Notes: a model not told the origin generated them from the letters alone. A stretch of DNA of 7,807 bases from Candidatus Hydrogenedentota bacterium (GCA_013349485.1 DUZM01000227.1:1-7807); one strand, 5' to 3'; shown: positions 1-7,324, numbered from the stretch's first letter. Numbers and translations are program-made.

Positions 1-1
1 G

Positions 2-319
2 GGTCTCGAGCTGCGGCTCGACGTAGTCACCGTTGACAAGACCGATCTCTCGTTTCTGAATACCCTCGAGAGCGACACGTTGCAGGGACTGAGTCTCGCC
101 CGCGCCAAAATAACCGACGCCGACCTGACCCTCGTCACCACGCAACGCGGCCTGACCTGGCTTGACCTTCACGACACCGCGATAACCGACAACGGCCTGG
201 CGCACCTCAAGTCTTTGTCGCGGCTGCAGAGCCTAAACCTCGTCCGAACGAGGGTCACAGACGCCGGCATAGCCGAATTGAAGAAGGCGCTGCCGCACTG
301 CACGATCATCAAGTTCTAG
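2..319 (+). CDS. Leucine-rich-repeat protein, C-terminal fragment
   Basis: The frame is open to the left edge, so only the last 105 codons are visible and the true start lies outside the window. An in-frame TTG at 80 is not needed as a start. At least two LRR units of about 24 residues are visible. They carry the consensus 'L..L.L..T.ITD.GL..L', for example LTWLDLHDTAITDNGLAHL followed by LQSLNLVRTRVTDAGIAEL. The chain ends in KALPHCTIIKF, the usual last turn and cap of bacterial LRR_6-type proteins. Such domains mediate protein-protein contacts. No signal peptide or catalytic domain can be judged because the N-terminus is missing. The gene converges on fumC, with 18 bases between the two stop codons. 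LRR identity is confident; the role is unknown. Confidence 0.8.
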   Translation, partial: GLELRLDVVTVDKTDLSFLNTLESDTLQGLSLARAKITDADLTLVTTQRGLTWLDLHDTAITDNGLAHLKSLSRLQSLNLVRTRVTDAGIAELKKALPHCTIIKF

Positions 320-337
320 CCGTCCAGTACCACCCTT

Positions 338-1729
338 TCAATCATTGGGACCGGTCATTTTTGCCGGATCGACCGCTTCGCGGAACTCTGACTCCGTCAA
401 CAGCCCCGACTTGACGGCCTCCTCGATAAGCGTTGTTCCGTATTCGTGGGCTGCTTTAGCAATGGCGGCGGCGCTGTCGTACCCGATCCGCTTGCTCAGC
501 GCCGTCACCAGCATGAGGGATCGGTTGAGATGGTCGCGTATGCGCTCCCTGTTTGGCTGGATGCCGGTTATGCACCGGTCGGCGAACGAGCGCGCGGCAT
601 CGGCAAGAAGCTGGATGGATTGCAGCAGATTGTAGATCATGACCGGCTTGAAAACGTTCAGCTCGAAATTGCCCGAAGCCCCGGCCACCGCGATAGCGGC
701 GTCGTTGCCGATGACCTGTGCGGCCACCATGGTTACCGCTTCGCATTGTGTCGGATTCACCTTGCCGGGCATGATCGATGAACCGGGTTCGTTGGCTGGC
801 AATGCGATCTCGCCGAACCCGCACCGCGGGCCGCTGGCAAGCCAGCGCACGTCGTTCGCGATCTTCATCAGGCTGCACGCCATCGTCTTCATTGCGCCGG
901 ACATCATCACTACAGCGTCGTGCGCGGCCAAGGCCTCGAACTTGTTTTCCGCACTGCGAAATGACAGGCCCGTTAACTCCGAGATCTTCTCGGCCATCAT
1001 CTCGGCGTAGCCGCGCTTGGTGTTGAGTCCCGTACCCACGGCCGTGCCGCCGACGGCCAGTTCGCGCAATGACTCGAGCGCCCAACTTATCCGTTCCCTG
1101 CCGTTCTCGATTTGGCGCGCGTATCCCGAGAACTCTTGTCCCAGCGTAAGCGGCGTCGCATCCATCAAATGCGTCCGGCCGATCTTGATGATGTCAGCGA
1201 AGGCTTCCGCTTTGCCCACCAGCGCCATATGCAGGTCGTCAAGCGCCGGCAGCAGATGCTCGCGAATCTTGGTCACGGCGGCTATACTCATCGCCGTCGG
1301 GAACGTGTCGTTCGAGGACTGCGACAGGTTCACGTGATCGTTCGGATGAATCGGCTCCTTGCTGCCGAGTTCCCCCCCGAGGAGTTCGATGGCCCGGTTC
1401 GCGATCACCTCATTGACGTTCATGTTGGTTTGTGTGCCGCTGCCCGTTTGCCATACCAGCAACGGGAAATGCGCGTCGAGTTTCCCCTCGCAGACTTCGT
1501 CCGCTGCGCTGCAAATGGCCTTGGAGAGGTCTTCCGGCAGAAGCCCCTGCGCGTGGTTTACAATCGCCGCCGCCTTTTTCAGTACGCCGAAGGCGTGAAT
1601 GACCTCCGTGGGCATGCGCTCCGTGCCAATGGCGAAGTTCACAATCGAGCGGGCCGTCTGGCAACCGTAGTACATATCCTTCGGCACTTTCATCTCGCCC
1701 AGCGTGTCGCGTTCAATGCGATAGTCCAC
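338..1729 (-). CDS. fumC: Class II fumarate hydratase (fumarase C)
   Basis: Cytosolic, iron-independent fumarase that interconverts fumarate and L-malate in the TCA cycle, a homotetramer in this family. With a GTG start at 1729 the protein has 463 residues, like known FumC proteins (about 460-467). It begins VDYRIERDTLGEMKVP, the normal FumC N-terminus. Hallmarks in order: WQTGSGTQTNMNVNEVIANRA (substrate loop; it separates fumarase from aspartase), SQSSNDTFPTAM, GRTHLMDATPLTLGQE with the catalytic-site His187, and the superfamily signature GSSIMPGKVNP at about 316-326 with catalytic Ser318, Lys323 and Asn325. The C-terminus VDPAKMTGP is typical. A longer frame from TTG at 1753 adds eight residues absent from the family and overlaps the murB stop. 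The GTG has GGGAGG (1739-1744) nine bases upstream. It lies 20 bases after murB, probably in one transcript. Identity is very secure. Confidence 0.96.
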   Translation of the reverse strand: MDYRIERDTLGEMKVPKDMYYGCQTARSIVNFAIGTERMPTEVIHAFGVLKKAAAIVNHAQGLLPEDLSKAICSAADEVCEGKLDAHFPLLVWQTGSGTQTNMNVNEVIANRAIELLGGELGSKEPIHPNDHVNLSQSSNDTFPTAMSIAAVTKIREHLLPALDDLHMALVGKAEAFADIIKIGRTHLMDATPLTLGQEFSGYARQIENGRERISWALESLRELAVGGTAVGTGLNTKRGYAEMMAEKISELTGLSFRSAENKFEALAAHDAVVMMSGAMKTMACSLMKIANDVRWLASGPRCGFGEIALPANEPGSSIMPGKVNPTQCEAVTMVAAQVIGNDAAIAVAGASGNFELNVFKPVMIYNLLQSIQLLADAARSFADRCITGIQPNRERIRDHLNRSLMLVTALSKRIGYDSAAAIAKAAHEYGTTLIEEAVKSGLLTESEFREAVDPAKMTGPND

Positions 1730-1738
1730 GGATCCTGC

Positions 1739-1744
1739 CCTCCC
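1739..1744 (-). promoter_or_regulatory. Ribosome binding site deciding the fumC start
   Basis: On the minus strand this reads GGGAGG inside a G-rich run, followed by nine bases and GTG at 1729. It lies just past the murB stop codon. This favours GTG 1729 over the TTG at 1753, which has no such site. Confidence 0.6.
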
Positions 1745-1749
1745 CGCCC

Positions 1750-2628
1750 TCAAGAGACGCGAATGATTCTGACCTCTTCGTGCAATTCAACGCCGAACTT
1801 CGAGCGCACTTCGGATTTGCACAATTCAATCAGATCTACGATGTCCTGAAACGTCGCCTTATGCTCGTTCATGATGAAGTTGGCATGTTGCTCACTTATG
1901 ACGGCGCCGCCGCGACGCGCGCCTTTCAGGCCGCACGCCTCGATGAGTCTGCCGGCGTGGTCATTCTCCGGGTTCTTGAAGACACAGCCGCAACAGTCCC
2001 CCTCGGGTTGTTTCTCTTTACGGCGCTCAGTATAGTGGTCGTAAACGGCTTGCTGGTTCGCCGAAGAACGATGAAACTGAAACACGGCCTGCACAATAAG
2101 GTCGTCTTCCTTGCAGAAGGACTGGCTGCGGTAGTCGTAGAGCGACGCATCGACGTCCACCGTCCTCGGACCTTCCGGCGTCGCTAGGTCCACCGACTCG
2201 AGGAACTGACACGTCGAGCCGTTCACGGTGCCGGCATTCATATATATCGCGCCGCCCACCGACCCGGGAATCCCTGTGAGGGCGCCCGCCCCTTCATAAT
2301 TCTGTGGCACAATCACGTCGCGGACAAGCCGATCCAACTCGACGCCGCCTCCCACCCGCCATCGATCGCCGTCCAAGACCCCGACCCGATTCAGTCCCGA
2401 TGTGAACAGCACGATGCCGGGAAAACCTTCGTCCGCGATCAGCACATTCGAGCCGCAGCCCAGGATAAGGTGCGGCCCCGGCTGGCCGCACATCCAGGCA
2501 TAGGCCTCGAGCGTCTCCTCGGCCGTCTCCGGCAGCAGTGCAAGTTGGGCCGCCCCGCCGACCTTGTACAACGTCGCCGGCGCAAGCGGATAGTCCGTTA
2601 TCGCGAATCTGAAAGCTGACTCCGTCAT
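1750..2628 (-). CDS. murB: UDP-N-acetylmuramate dehydrogenase (MurB, type II-like)
   Basis: Cytosolic FAD enzyme that uses NADPH to reduce UDP-GlcNAc-enolpyruvate to UDP-MurNAc, the second committed step of peptidoglycan precursor synthesis. With ATG at 2628 it has 292 residues, normal for the family. FAD-binding motifs are LGCGSNVLIADEGFPG (about 56-71) and GIPGSVGGAIYMNAG (about 119-133). Next come YDYRSQSF with the substrate Arg167, then CGCVFKNP (213-220), and a C-terminal LHEEVRIIR with the conserved Glu285. No type I insertion loop is seen. Oddity: the residue that is a proton-donating Ser in E. coli-type enzymes (S-x-F-K-N-P region) is Cys215 here. The open frame extends to ATG 2697, adding a hydrophobic 23-residue leader. 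I reject that because MurB is cytosolic, family members start near MTESAF..., and no SD precedes 2697. First gene of a probable murB-fumC unit. Confidence 0.95.
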   Translation of the reverse strand: MTESAFRFAITDYPLAPATLYKVGGAAQLALLPETAEETLEAYAWMCGQPGPHLILGCGSNVLIADEGFPGIVLFTSGLNRVGVLDGDRWRVGGGVELDRLVRDVIVPQNYEGAGALTGIPGSVGGAIYMNAGTVNGSTCQFLESVDLATPEGPRTVDVDASLYDYRSQSFCKEDDLIVQAVFQFHRSSANQQAVYDHYTERRKEKQPEGDCCGCVFKNPENDHAGRLIEACGLKGARRGGAVISEQHANFIMNEHKATFQDIVDLIELCKSEVRSKFGVELHEEVRIIRVS

Positions 2629-2740
2629 CGCGGATAGAATACCTGAAACGACCCCGCAGTTCACAACGGCGGTAAGCGCGAGGAGACCCGACAACATGGG
2701 TGGAGCGCCACCGGGCTTGTGCGCCCTACCAATTAGATGC

Positions 2741-2760
2741 CGAATCGGTTAGAATAGTGT
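2741..2760 (-). promoter_or_regulatory. Candidate regulatory element upstream of murB (copy 1 of a shared motif)
   Basis: On the minus strand this reads ACACTA, TTCT, AACCGATTCG. The same two blocks, separated by six bases instead of four, occur upstream of glmS at 5963-5984. The 3' block overlaps a 9-base inverted repeat CCGANTCGG at 2740-2748. It lies about 113-132 bases before the preferred murB start. The function is inferred only from repetition and placement. Confidence 0.25.
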
Positions 2761-2853
2761 TATCGACTCAAGCTGCGAGTTCAAGGACGGAGTGTTGCGC
2801 TTAACAAGGGGGCAAGCCGGCACGAAACCCGCGCCGCACGCGGCGGAACGCGC

Positions 2854-4002
2854 GTGATTGCGCAGCCGCAAATGCCGGCTTGGACGGACGTGCAAAACCG
2901 GCGACAGGGCATACCATCGCAGCGGCGACAGGCCAGGCGCCTACCGAAGGGCCGCAGGGACGGAAACAGCGAAACATACGCCGTCGGCCTGCCTTTGGTT
3001 TCGCAAAAAGCCCTTGATGCGTTTTCTGCGGAGCACGGCGCGCTCTACGAGTTGTTTGCCGCGACCACCCACCTCGAAGTGCTGCTCTTCGCTCCCGACC
3101 CGATTACGCAGGAGTACCGTCTGAAAGGCCTCGTGGAAACAGCGCCGCTGCCCCAATACTGCGAATTGGTTCGCAGCACAGCCCAAGGCGCGGCGCGCTG
3201 CGCCTCGTCGCATCGGGAGATGATGCACCGCACACTGCGCCCTCCCCAGAACGCGTGCCAACGCTGCCACGCCGGCCTACTCACAATCCATTTCCCGATC
3301 TCGATCGACGGGAAAAGGTCCGCGGACCTTCATGCCGTGTATGGACTGGATCAGGAATACCCGCGGGATACGTTGCCCAGACTGTATGAGCGCGTCGCCG
3401 ACCTCGGACTCGCGGAAAAGGCGGTGGTTGAAGCGGCCCAGAGCCTACCGACGTCGTCTCGGCCCAGTCCAGCACTTGTTTCGAAATGGCTTCGGCTATT
3501 TGCGAACTACCTTGCCAAGAGCTCCGCAGCCCTTGATGAAGCACGGCGTGATCACGAAACGCCTGTCTTGGCTAAACCCGCCTTAGCGGACACGGCCATA
3601 TGCCGCGCGATCCGACGGCATGTGGAACGGCGCGTAATGCTGCCTCCCGTCCGGAACAACGGCATAAGTTCCGGCTGCTCAGCGGCCCTCATCGACTCCG
3701 TCGTGGTGTTCCTGGATCGACAGTACCACCTCCCGTTGTCCACGCGATTGGTCGCCTATAGCCTGGGTTTCGCCCCAACCTACTTCGGCAAGGCGTTCAA
3801 GCGCTATGCCAAAATGTCGATGGCCGATCACGTCAGACGCGTCCGACTCGCCCATGCCAAAACACTCCTGGCCAACCCCTACCTCCGCGTAGCGGAGGTC
3901 GCACGGCAAACCGGCTTCGCCGACGCCTCATACTTTACCCGCGCCTTTCGCAAGGCCTTCGGCATGACGCCTCTTCAATTCAGGAAGCTTGCCAGGCAAT
4001 AG
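2854..4002 (+). CDS. PocR-domain AraC-family transcriptional regulator
   Basis: Predicted cytosolic ligand-responsive DNA-binding protein of 382 residues. Residues about 48-195 match the PocR sensory domain: QYCELVRSTAQGAARC, then a helix, then ACQRCHAGLLTIHFPI. The conserved cysteines are Cys103, Cys116, Cys135 and Cys138, with His139. Residues about 285-382 form an AraC/HTH_18 domain with two helix-turn-helix units: LSTRLVAYSLGFAPTYFGKAF (first), then RVAEVARQTGFADASYF (second), ending AFGMTPLQFRKLARQ, the usual AraC C-terminus. About 85 residues of uncertain structure join the two parts. PocR is named after the propanediol-utilisation regulator, but no pdu, cob or microcompartment gene is visible here. 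GTG 2854 is the earliest normal start in frame, with only a weak GGCGGA upstream. ATG 2872 is possible, so the basic first 40 residues are uncertain. It is divergent from murB and converges on glmS. Family assignment is strong; the ligand and targets are unknown. Confidence 0.9.
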   Translation: MIAQPQMPAWTDVQNRRQGIPSQRRQARRLPKGRRDGNSETYAVGLPLVSQKALDAFSAEHGALYELFAATTHLEVLLFAPDPITQEYRLKGLVETAPLPQYCELVRSTAQGAARCASSHREMMHRTLRPPQNACQRCHAGLLTIHFPISIDGKRSADLHAVYGLDQEYPRDTLPRLYERVADLGLAEKAVVEAAQSLPTSSRPSPALVSKWLRLFANYLAKSSAALDEARRDHETPVLAKPALADTAICRAIRRHVERRVMLPPVRNNGISSGCSAALIDSVVVFLDRQYHLPLSTRLVAYSLGFAPTYFGKAFKRYAKMSMADHVRRVRLAHAKTLLANPYLRVAEVARQTGFADASYFTRAFRKAFGMTPLQFRKLARQ

Positions 4003-4007
4003 CACGT

Positions 4008-4017
4008 ACGGCGCCGT
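4008..4017. repeat. 10-base perfect palindrome between convergent genes
   Basis: ACGGCGCCGT lies in the 30-base gap between the araC-type stop and the glmS stop. It has no loop and no convincing T-run on either side, so I do not call it a terminator. No other termination signal is visible in this gap. Confidence 0.3.
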
Positions 4018-4032
4018 CCGTTTCCGAAGGCC

Positions 4033-5868
4033 CTATTCCACCGTGACGCTTTTGGCGAGGTTTCTCGGCTGATCGACGTCGCAACCCCGATTTGCGGCGA
4101 TGTAGTACGCCAGCAGTTGGACGGGCAACGCCACGAGTATGGGACTAAACGGCTCGGGGCACGCAGGCACATAAAGCACGTCGTCGCTGTGCGCCCGAAT
4201 CCGGTCGTCGCCGACGGTCGCGATGCTGAGCACGGTGCCGTTCCGCGCCCGGATCTCTTGGATATTTGAGACCATCTTCTCATAGGTGTCCCCTTGTACA
4301 GCCACGCAGACTACCGGCAGTTGCTCCGTGACAAGCGCAATCGGCCCGTGCTTCATCTCACCCGCAGCGTAACCCTCCGCATGGATGTAGCTGATTTCCT
4401 TCAGCTTAAGCGCGCCTTCGAGGGCACTCGGGAAATTGTAGCTGCGGCCCAGGTACAGGGCGCTTTGCGCGTCCCGGTACTTGGGATCGTTGGCGCACCG
4501 GACAATGTCCTCCTGGTGGTCCAGAATCCACTGCATCTTATCCGGTAGCTCCCTTAATTGGGCGATCATCCCTTGCGCTTCATCCTTGGTCATTTGGGCT
4601 CGTATCTGGGCCAACCAAATAGTAAACAAGGCCAAGGCCGTGCATTGCGAGGTATACGCCTTCGTCGACGCGACCCCGATCTCCGGGCCGGCCTGCTGAT
4701 AAATGACGCCGTGCGATTCCCGCGCTACGCTCGACCCCACAACATTTACAATTGCCGCCACCCTGGCGCCTTTCCGCTTGGCCACGCGAATCGCCTCGAG
4801 CGTGTCCGCCGTTTCCCCCGACTGCGACACCGGGATCATGATCGTGTTCGGCGGCACGGCCGGATCCCGATAGCGGTATTCCGAAGAGAGATCGAGTTCC
4901 ACGTCCACCTGGGCAAACCGCTCAATGAGATACTTGCCCACCATGCCCGCGTGCCAAGCCGTGCCGCACGCCACGATGACGATCTTCTGACACGCCTCGA
5001 GTTCTTCCTCGGCAATATTCATATCGGGGAAACTAACCGCGTCGGAGCCTTCCTCGACGCGGCCGCGCAGCGTGTTCCGGATCACGTCCGGCTGCTGGTG
5101 GATCTCCTTTAACATGAAATGCGGATAGCCTTCTTTCTCGGCCGCGGCTTCGTCCCAGTCCACGTGGCTCGGCGTCACGGCCACCGGGTTGCCGTGCAGG
5201 TCTTCGACTCGGCAACCGTCTCGCGTTATCGCGCAAACGTGGCCGTCTTCCACGTACAACACGTCCTTCGTATACTTCATGATGGCCGGCACGTCGGACG
5301 CAATGAACGCTTCCCCAGCGCCCAAACCCACGATTAGAGGACTCCCGTGCCGCGCCGCCACGAGCAGGTCCGGGTGATCCTGCGCGATAACGCCGATCGC
5401 ATACGCGCCCTCGACGTCTGCAAGCGCCCGTTTCACCGCCGCAAACAGGTCCCCCGTGTAGTATTTCCTGACCAGATGCGCGATAGTCTCCGTATCGGTG
5501 TCGCTGCGAAATTCCGCGCCCTCCGACTTCAATTGCTCGCGGAGCTCCTGGAAATTCTCGATAATGCCGTTGTGAACGACGGCGATCTCCATGGGGCCGT
5601 CAAAATGCGGATGTGAGTTCCGCTCGCTCGGCGCCCCGTGCGTGGCCCACCGCGTGTGGCCGATGCCGATCCGGCCGGCCAACGTGTTCTCTTCGAGTTT
5701 CGCGTCCAAGGCAACCAGCTTGCCGAGACTCTTGACGCACGCCATGGCGCCGTTGTGAATCACGGCCACCCCCGCCGAATCGTACCCCCGATACTCGAGC
5801 CGGTGTAGTCCACTCATTATAATTTCGACCGCGTTCTTCTCGCCGATGTACCCGACTATGCCGCACAT
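4033..5868 (-). CDS. glmS: Glutamine-fructose-6-phosphate aminotransferase (isomerising), GlmS
   Basis: Makes glucosamine-6-phosphate from fructose-6-phosphate and glutamine, the first step towards UDP-GlcNAc for peptidoglycan and lipopolysaccharide; cytosolic. The length of 611 residues matches the family (E. coli 609). It begins MCGIVGYIG, so Cys2 becomes the N-terminal nucleophile of the class II glutaminase domain (about 2-240), with HTRWATHG, VVHNGIIEN and SDTDTE in place. Two SIS sugar-isomerase domains follow (about 290-430 and 460-600). The first carries CGTAWHAG and SQSGETADT, the second ALEGALKLKEISYIHAE and GEMKHGPIAL. Glu491, His507 and Lys606 line up with the E. coli isomerase-site residues Glu488, His504 and Lys603. 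The C-terminus PRNLAKSVTVE is canonical. ATG 5868 is fixed by the Cys2 requirement and by a good SD. It appears to be transcribed alone or from a leader following the surE unit. Identity is very secure. Confidence 0.98.
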   Translation of the reverse strand: MCGIVGYIGEKNAVEIIMSGLHRLEYRGYDSAGVAVIHNGAMACVKSLGKLVALDAKLEENTLAGRIGIGHTRWATHGAPSERNSHPHFDGPMEIAVVHNGIIENFQELREQLKSEGAEFRSDTDTETIAHLVRKYYTGDLFAAVKRALADVEGAYAIGVIAQDHPDLLVAARHGSPLIVGLGAGEAFIASDVPAIMKYTKDVLYVEDGHVCAITRDGCRVEDLHGNPVAVTPSHVDWDEAAAEKEGYPHFMLKEIHQQPDVIRNTLRGRVEEGSDAVSFPDMNIAEEELEACQKIVIVACGTAWHAGMVGKYLIERFAQVDVELDLSSEYRYRDPAVPPNTIMIPVSQSGETADTLEAIRVAKRKGARVAAIVNVVGSSVARESHGVIYQQAGPEIGVASTKAYTSQCTALALFTIWLAQIRAQMTKDEAQGMIAQLRELPDKMQWILDHQEDIVRCANDPKYRDAQSALYLGRSYNFPSALEGALKLKEISYIHAEGYAAGEMKHGPIALVTEQLPVVCVAVQGDTYEKMVSNIQEIRARNGTVLSIATVGDDRIRAHSDDVLYVPACPEPFSPILVALPVQLLAYYIAANRGCDVDQPRNLAKSVTVE

Positions 5869-5878
5869 TAGGAAACTG

Positions 5879-5885
5879 CTCCTTT
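5879..5885 (-). promoter_or_regulatory. Strong ribosome binding site of glmS
   Basis: The minus strand reads AAAGGAG, ten bases before ATG 5868. It is the clearest Shine-Dalgarno on the minus strand in this window and confirms the MCGIVG start. Confidence 0.75.
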
Positions 5886-5912
5886 CGCTGAAGTGTTACC
5901 TCAGAAACCTCG

Positions 5913-5943
5913 CGGCAAGGCCAAAAAAAGACAGGCCTTCCCG
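5913..5943 (-). ncRNA. Hairpin in the glmS leader / end of the surE unit
   Basis: On the minus strand CGG-G-AAGGCC pairs with GGCCTT-G-CCG. That gives nine Watson-Crick pairs with one G-G mismatch and an 11-base loop containing seven consecutive T. No T-run follows the stem, so it is not a standard intrinsic terminator. It ends about 45 bases before the glmS start. It could be a leader structure affecting glmS or a protective 3' end for the upstream transcript. I see no glmS-ribozyme core here. Confidence 0.45.
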
Positions 5944-5962
5944 ATGATGGCAACGCCTCGGA

Positions 5963-5984
5963 CGAATCGGTTGCGCGCTAGTGT
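5963..5984 (-). promoter_or_regulatory. Candidate regulatory element upstream of glmS (copy 2 of a shared motif)
   Basis: On the minus strand this reads ACACTA, GCGCGC, AACCGATTCG. The two outer blocks are identical to those at 2741-2760 upstream of murB. It lies about 95-116 bases before the glmS start. No convincing -35/-10 pair is seen beside it. The function is inferred from repetition only. Confidence 0.25.
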
Positions 5985-6047
5985 CGTACCCCCATCGCCC
6001 GGCTATTCACTCGACACCGAACGCGTCTCTAGCGCCCCCTCAGCATG

Positions 6048-6572
6048 TCAAGGCGTTGCCCCATACCCAAAAAATCTCTCGAAGAATTCCCGGGCGAAGA
6101 CCGACAATAATGTCATTATTACCCCCGCGATGCAAGCCCCTGCGAAACACGCCAACAATGTCCGCACCTTCCTCAGGCCAAAGACGTGCCCCGCCACCGA
6201 ACCCGTCCACGCCCCCGTCACCGGCAAGGGGATCGCTACGAACAGGATAAGGCCCCACGTCTCGTATTTCTCGATGTTCTTGCCTTTCCGCCGGGTGCGG
6301 GCAAACAACCACTCGACAAACCGATCGCCTAAACGCCAGCGACGAAGAAAGTCCGTGGCAGGCTCGAGAAACCAAATGATAAACGGGATTGGTATCATGT
6401 TGCCGAATACGGCCAGCGGATACGCCTGCCACAACGGCAGCGGATCCGGCGCCAACAACGCTACCGGGAGCGCCCCACGCAACTCGAGGATGGGAAGCGT
6501 CGACAGAATGACCGTCACCATCGGCAGCGACGGAACGTGCGCCACAACCGCCTCAATAACCGCTTCCCTCAT
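6048..6572 (-). CDS. COG2426 small integral membrane protein ('small multidrug export' family)
   Basis: Predicted inner-membrane protein of 174 residues. It resembles the Sm_multidrug_ex/COG2426 family, whose transport role is named but weakly proven. Family-like motifs are ILELRGALPVALL in the first membrane segment, GNMIPIPFIIWFL in the second, and ETWGLILFVAIPLPVTGAWTGS in the third; a fourth segment LLACFAGACIAGVIMTLL is near the C-terminus. A charged, Arg/Lys-rich loop (LRRWRLGDRF...RTRRKGKN) lies between segments two and three. I choose ATG 6572 because it overlaps the surE stop as ATGA, a common arrangement for translational coupling, and has a GGTGGA ten bases upstream. GTG 6587 would add five residues. 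It is cotranscribed with surE. The family call is good; a drug-export function should not be assumed. Confidence 0.85.
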   Translation of the reverse strand: MREAVIEAVVAHVPSLPMVTVILSTLPILELRGALPVALLAPDPLPLWQAYPLAVFGNMIPIPFIIWFLEPATDFLRRWRLGDRFVEWLFARTRRKGKNIEKYETWGLILFVAIPLPVTGAWTGSVAGHVFGLRKVRTLLACFAGACIAGVIMTLLSVFAREFFERFFGYGATP

Positions 6573-7324
6573 AGCGTGATCGTCCACCTCGCCAAGGTTT
6601 CGAGGGCCGCGAAATTCGTCAAGTCCCGATGCAACGGCGTGATGCTGATCTTGAACTCGTCGATAGCGGCAAAATCGGTGTCCGCCTCGGGGTGATGCGT
6701 CGGCTCCGAGCCCCCTATCCAGTAATACGTGCCGCCCCGCGGATCATGCCGTTCAATGATCTCATCCTGGTAGTTCCTGCGGCCCATCTTAGTAAACGCC
6801 ACTCCCGCAATCTCGTCATACGGCAAATCCGGGACGTTGACGTTCAGCGTCGTGTCCCGCGGCAGACCATGCTGCAGAATCTCCCGGGCAAGTGCCGCGG
6901 AGAAGCGGGCCGCAGACCCGACATAGGACGGCGCGTAGCTGACGTCTGACACCGAGAAAGAGGGGATGCCCAAAAGCATGCCTTCGTACGCACCGGCCAC
7001 CGTGCCCGAGTACGTTACGTCGTCCCCGAGGTTGGCCCCGGGATTTATCCCCGAGACCACAAGGTCGGGCCGCCGCTCGAGCCGGTCGCGCACGGCCAAC
7101 ATGACGCAATCCGCCGGCGTCCCGTCAACCATGAACCAGCGATCCTTCATGCGCGTCACCCGCAAAGGACGATGCAGCGAGACCCCATGTCCCACGGCGC
7201 TTTGCTCCCGATCGGGCGCATACACCCACACCTCGCCCACCGCATCGAGGGACGACGCGAGAAGCCCCAACTCCGGCGCTTGGACGCCGTCGTCATTGGT
7301 CACGAGTATAAGGGGCTTTGCCAT
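6569..7324 (-). CDS. surE: 5'/3'-nucleotidase SurE
   Basis: Metal-dependent phosphatase of nucleoside monophosphates (also exopolyphosphatase in E. coli), linked to stationary-phase survival. With ATG at 7324 it has 251 residues, the normal family length. The start MAKPLILVTNDDG places the metal ligands Asp11 and Asp12 exactly as in known SurE. APDREQSAVGHGVSLHRPLR supplies Ser42, DGTPADCV follows, and SGINPGANLGDDVTYSGTVAGA supplies Asn94 and the conserved glycine-rich loop. The C-terminal half has the usual VAFTKMGRRNY and YYWIGG segments. The open frame extends upstream to GTG 7393, adding a hydrophobic leader. I reject it because the likely promoter -10 (7389-7384) lies inside that extension, so the mRNA should begin downstream of it. 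First gene of a two-gene unit with the COG2426 membrane protein. Confidence 0.96.
   Translation of the reverse strand: MAKPLILVTNDDGVQAPELGLLASSLDAVGEVWVYAPDREQSAVGHGVSLHRPLRVTRMKDRWFMVDGTPADCVMLAVRDRLERRPDLVVSGINPGANLGDDVTYSGTVAGAYEGMLLGIPSFSVSDVSYAPSYVGSAARFSAALAREILQHGLPRDTTLNVNVPDLPYDEIAGVAFTKMGRRNYQDEIIERHDPRGGTYYWIGGSEPTHHPEADTDFAAIDEFKISITPLHRDLTNFAALETLARWTITL

Noticed and set aside
456..1085. 209-residue minus-strand open frame inside fumC
   Set aside because: It is a shifted frame of fumC; Arg/Gly-rich output typical of GC-rich out-of-frame translation.
1730..1753. TTG start for fumC giving eight extra residues
   Set aside because: The extension is absent from the family N-terminus, overlaps the murB stop codon and lacks an SD; GTG 1729 has one.
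1112..1849. 245-residue plus-strand open frame
   Set aside because: It is the antisense shadow of fumC and the end of murB, with low-complexity Arg-rich composition.
4003..4032. Bidirectional terminator between the regulator and glmS
   Set aside because: The palindrome has no loop and there is no T-run of useful length on either strand.
5937..5985. Promoter for glmS based on minus-strand TTGCCA near 5953
   Set aside because: The -35-like box is good, but the sequence 17 bases downstream is CTTTTT, not a credible -10.
5893..6579. 228-residue plus-strand open frame
   Set aside because: It is antisense to the COG2426 gene and the glmS leader. The translation is Pro/Asn/Arg-rich without domains, while the minus-strand frame has clear membrane motifs.
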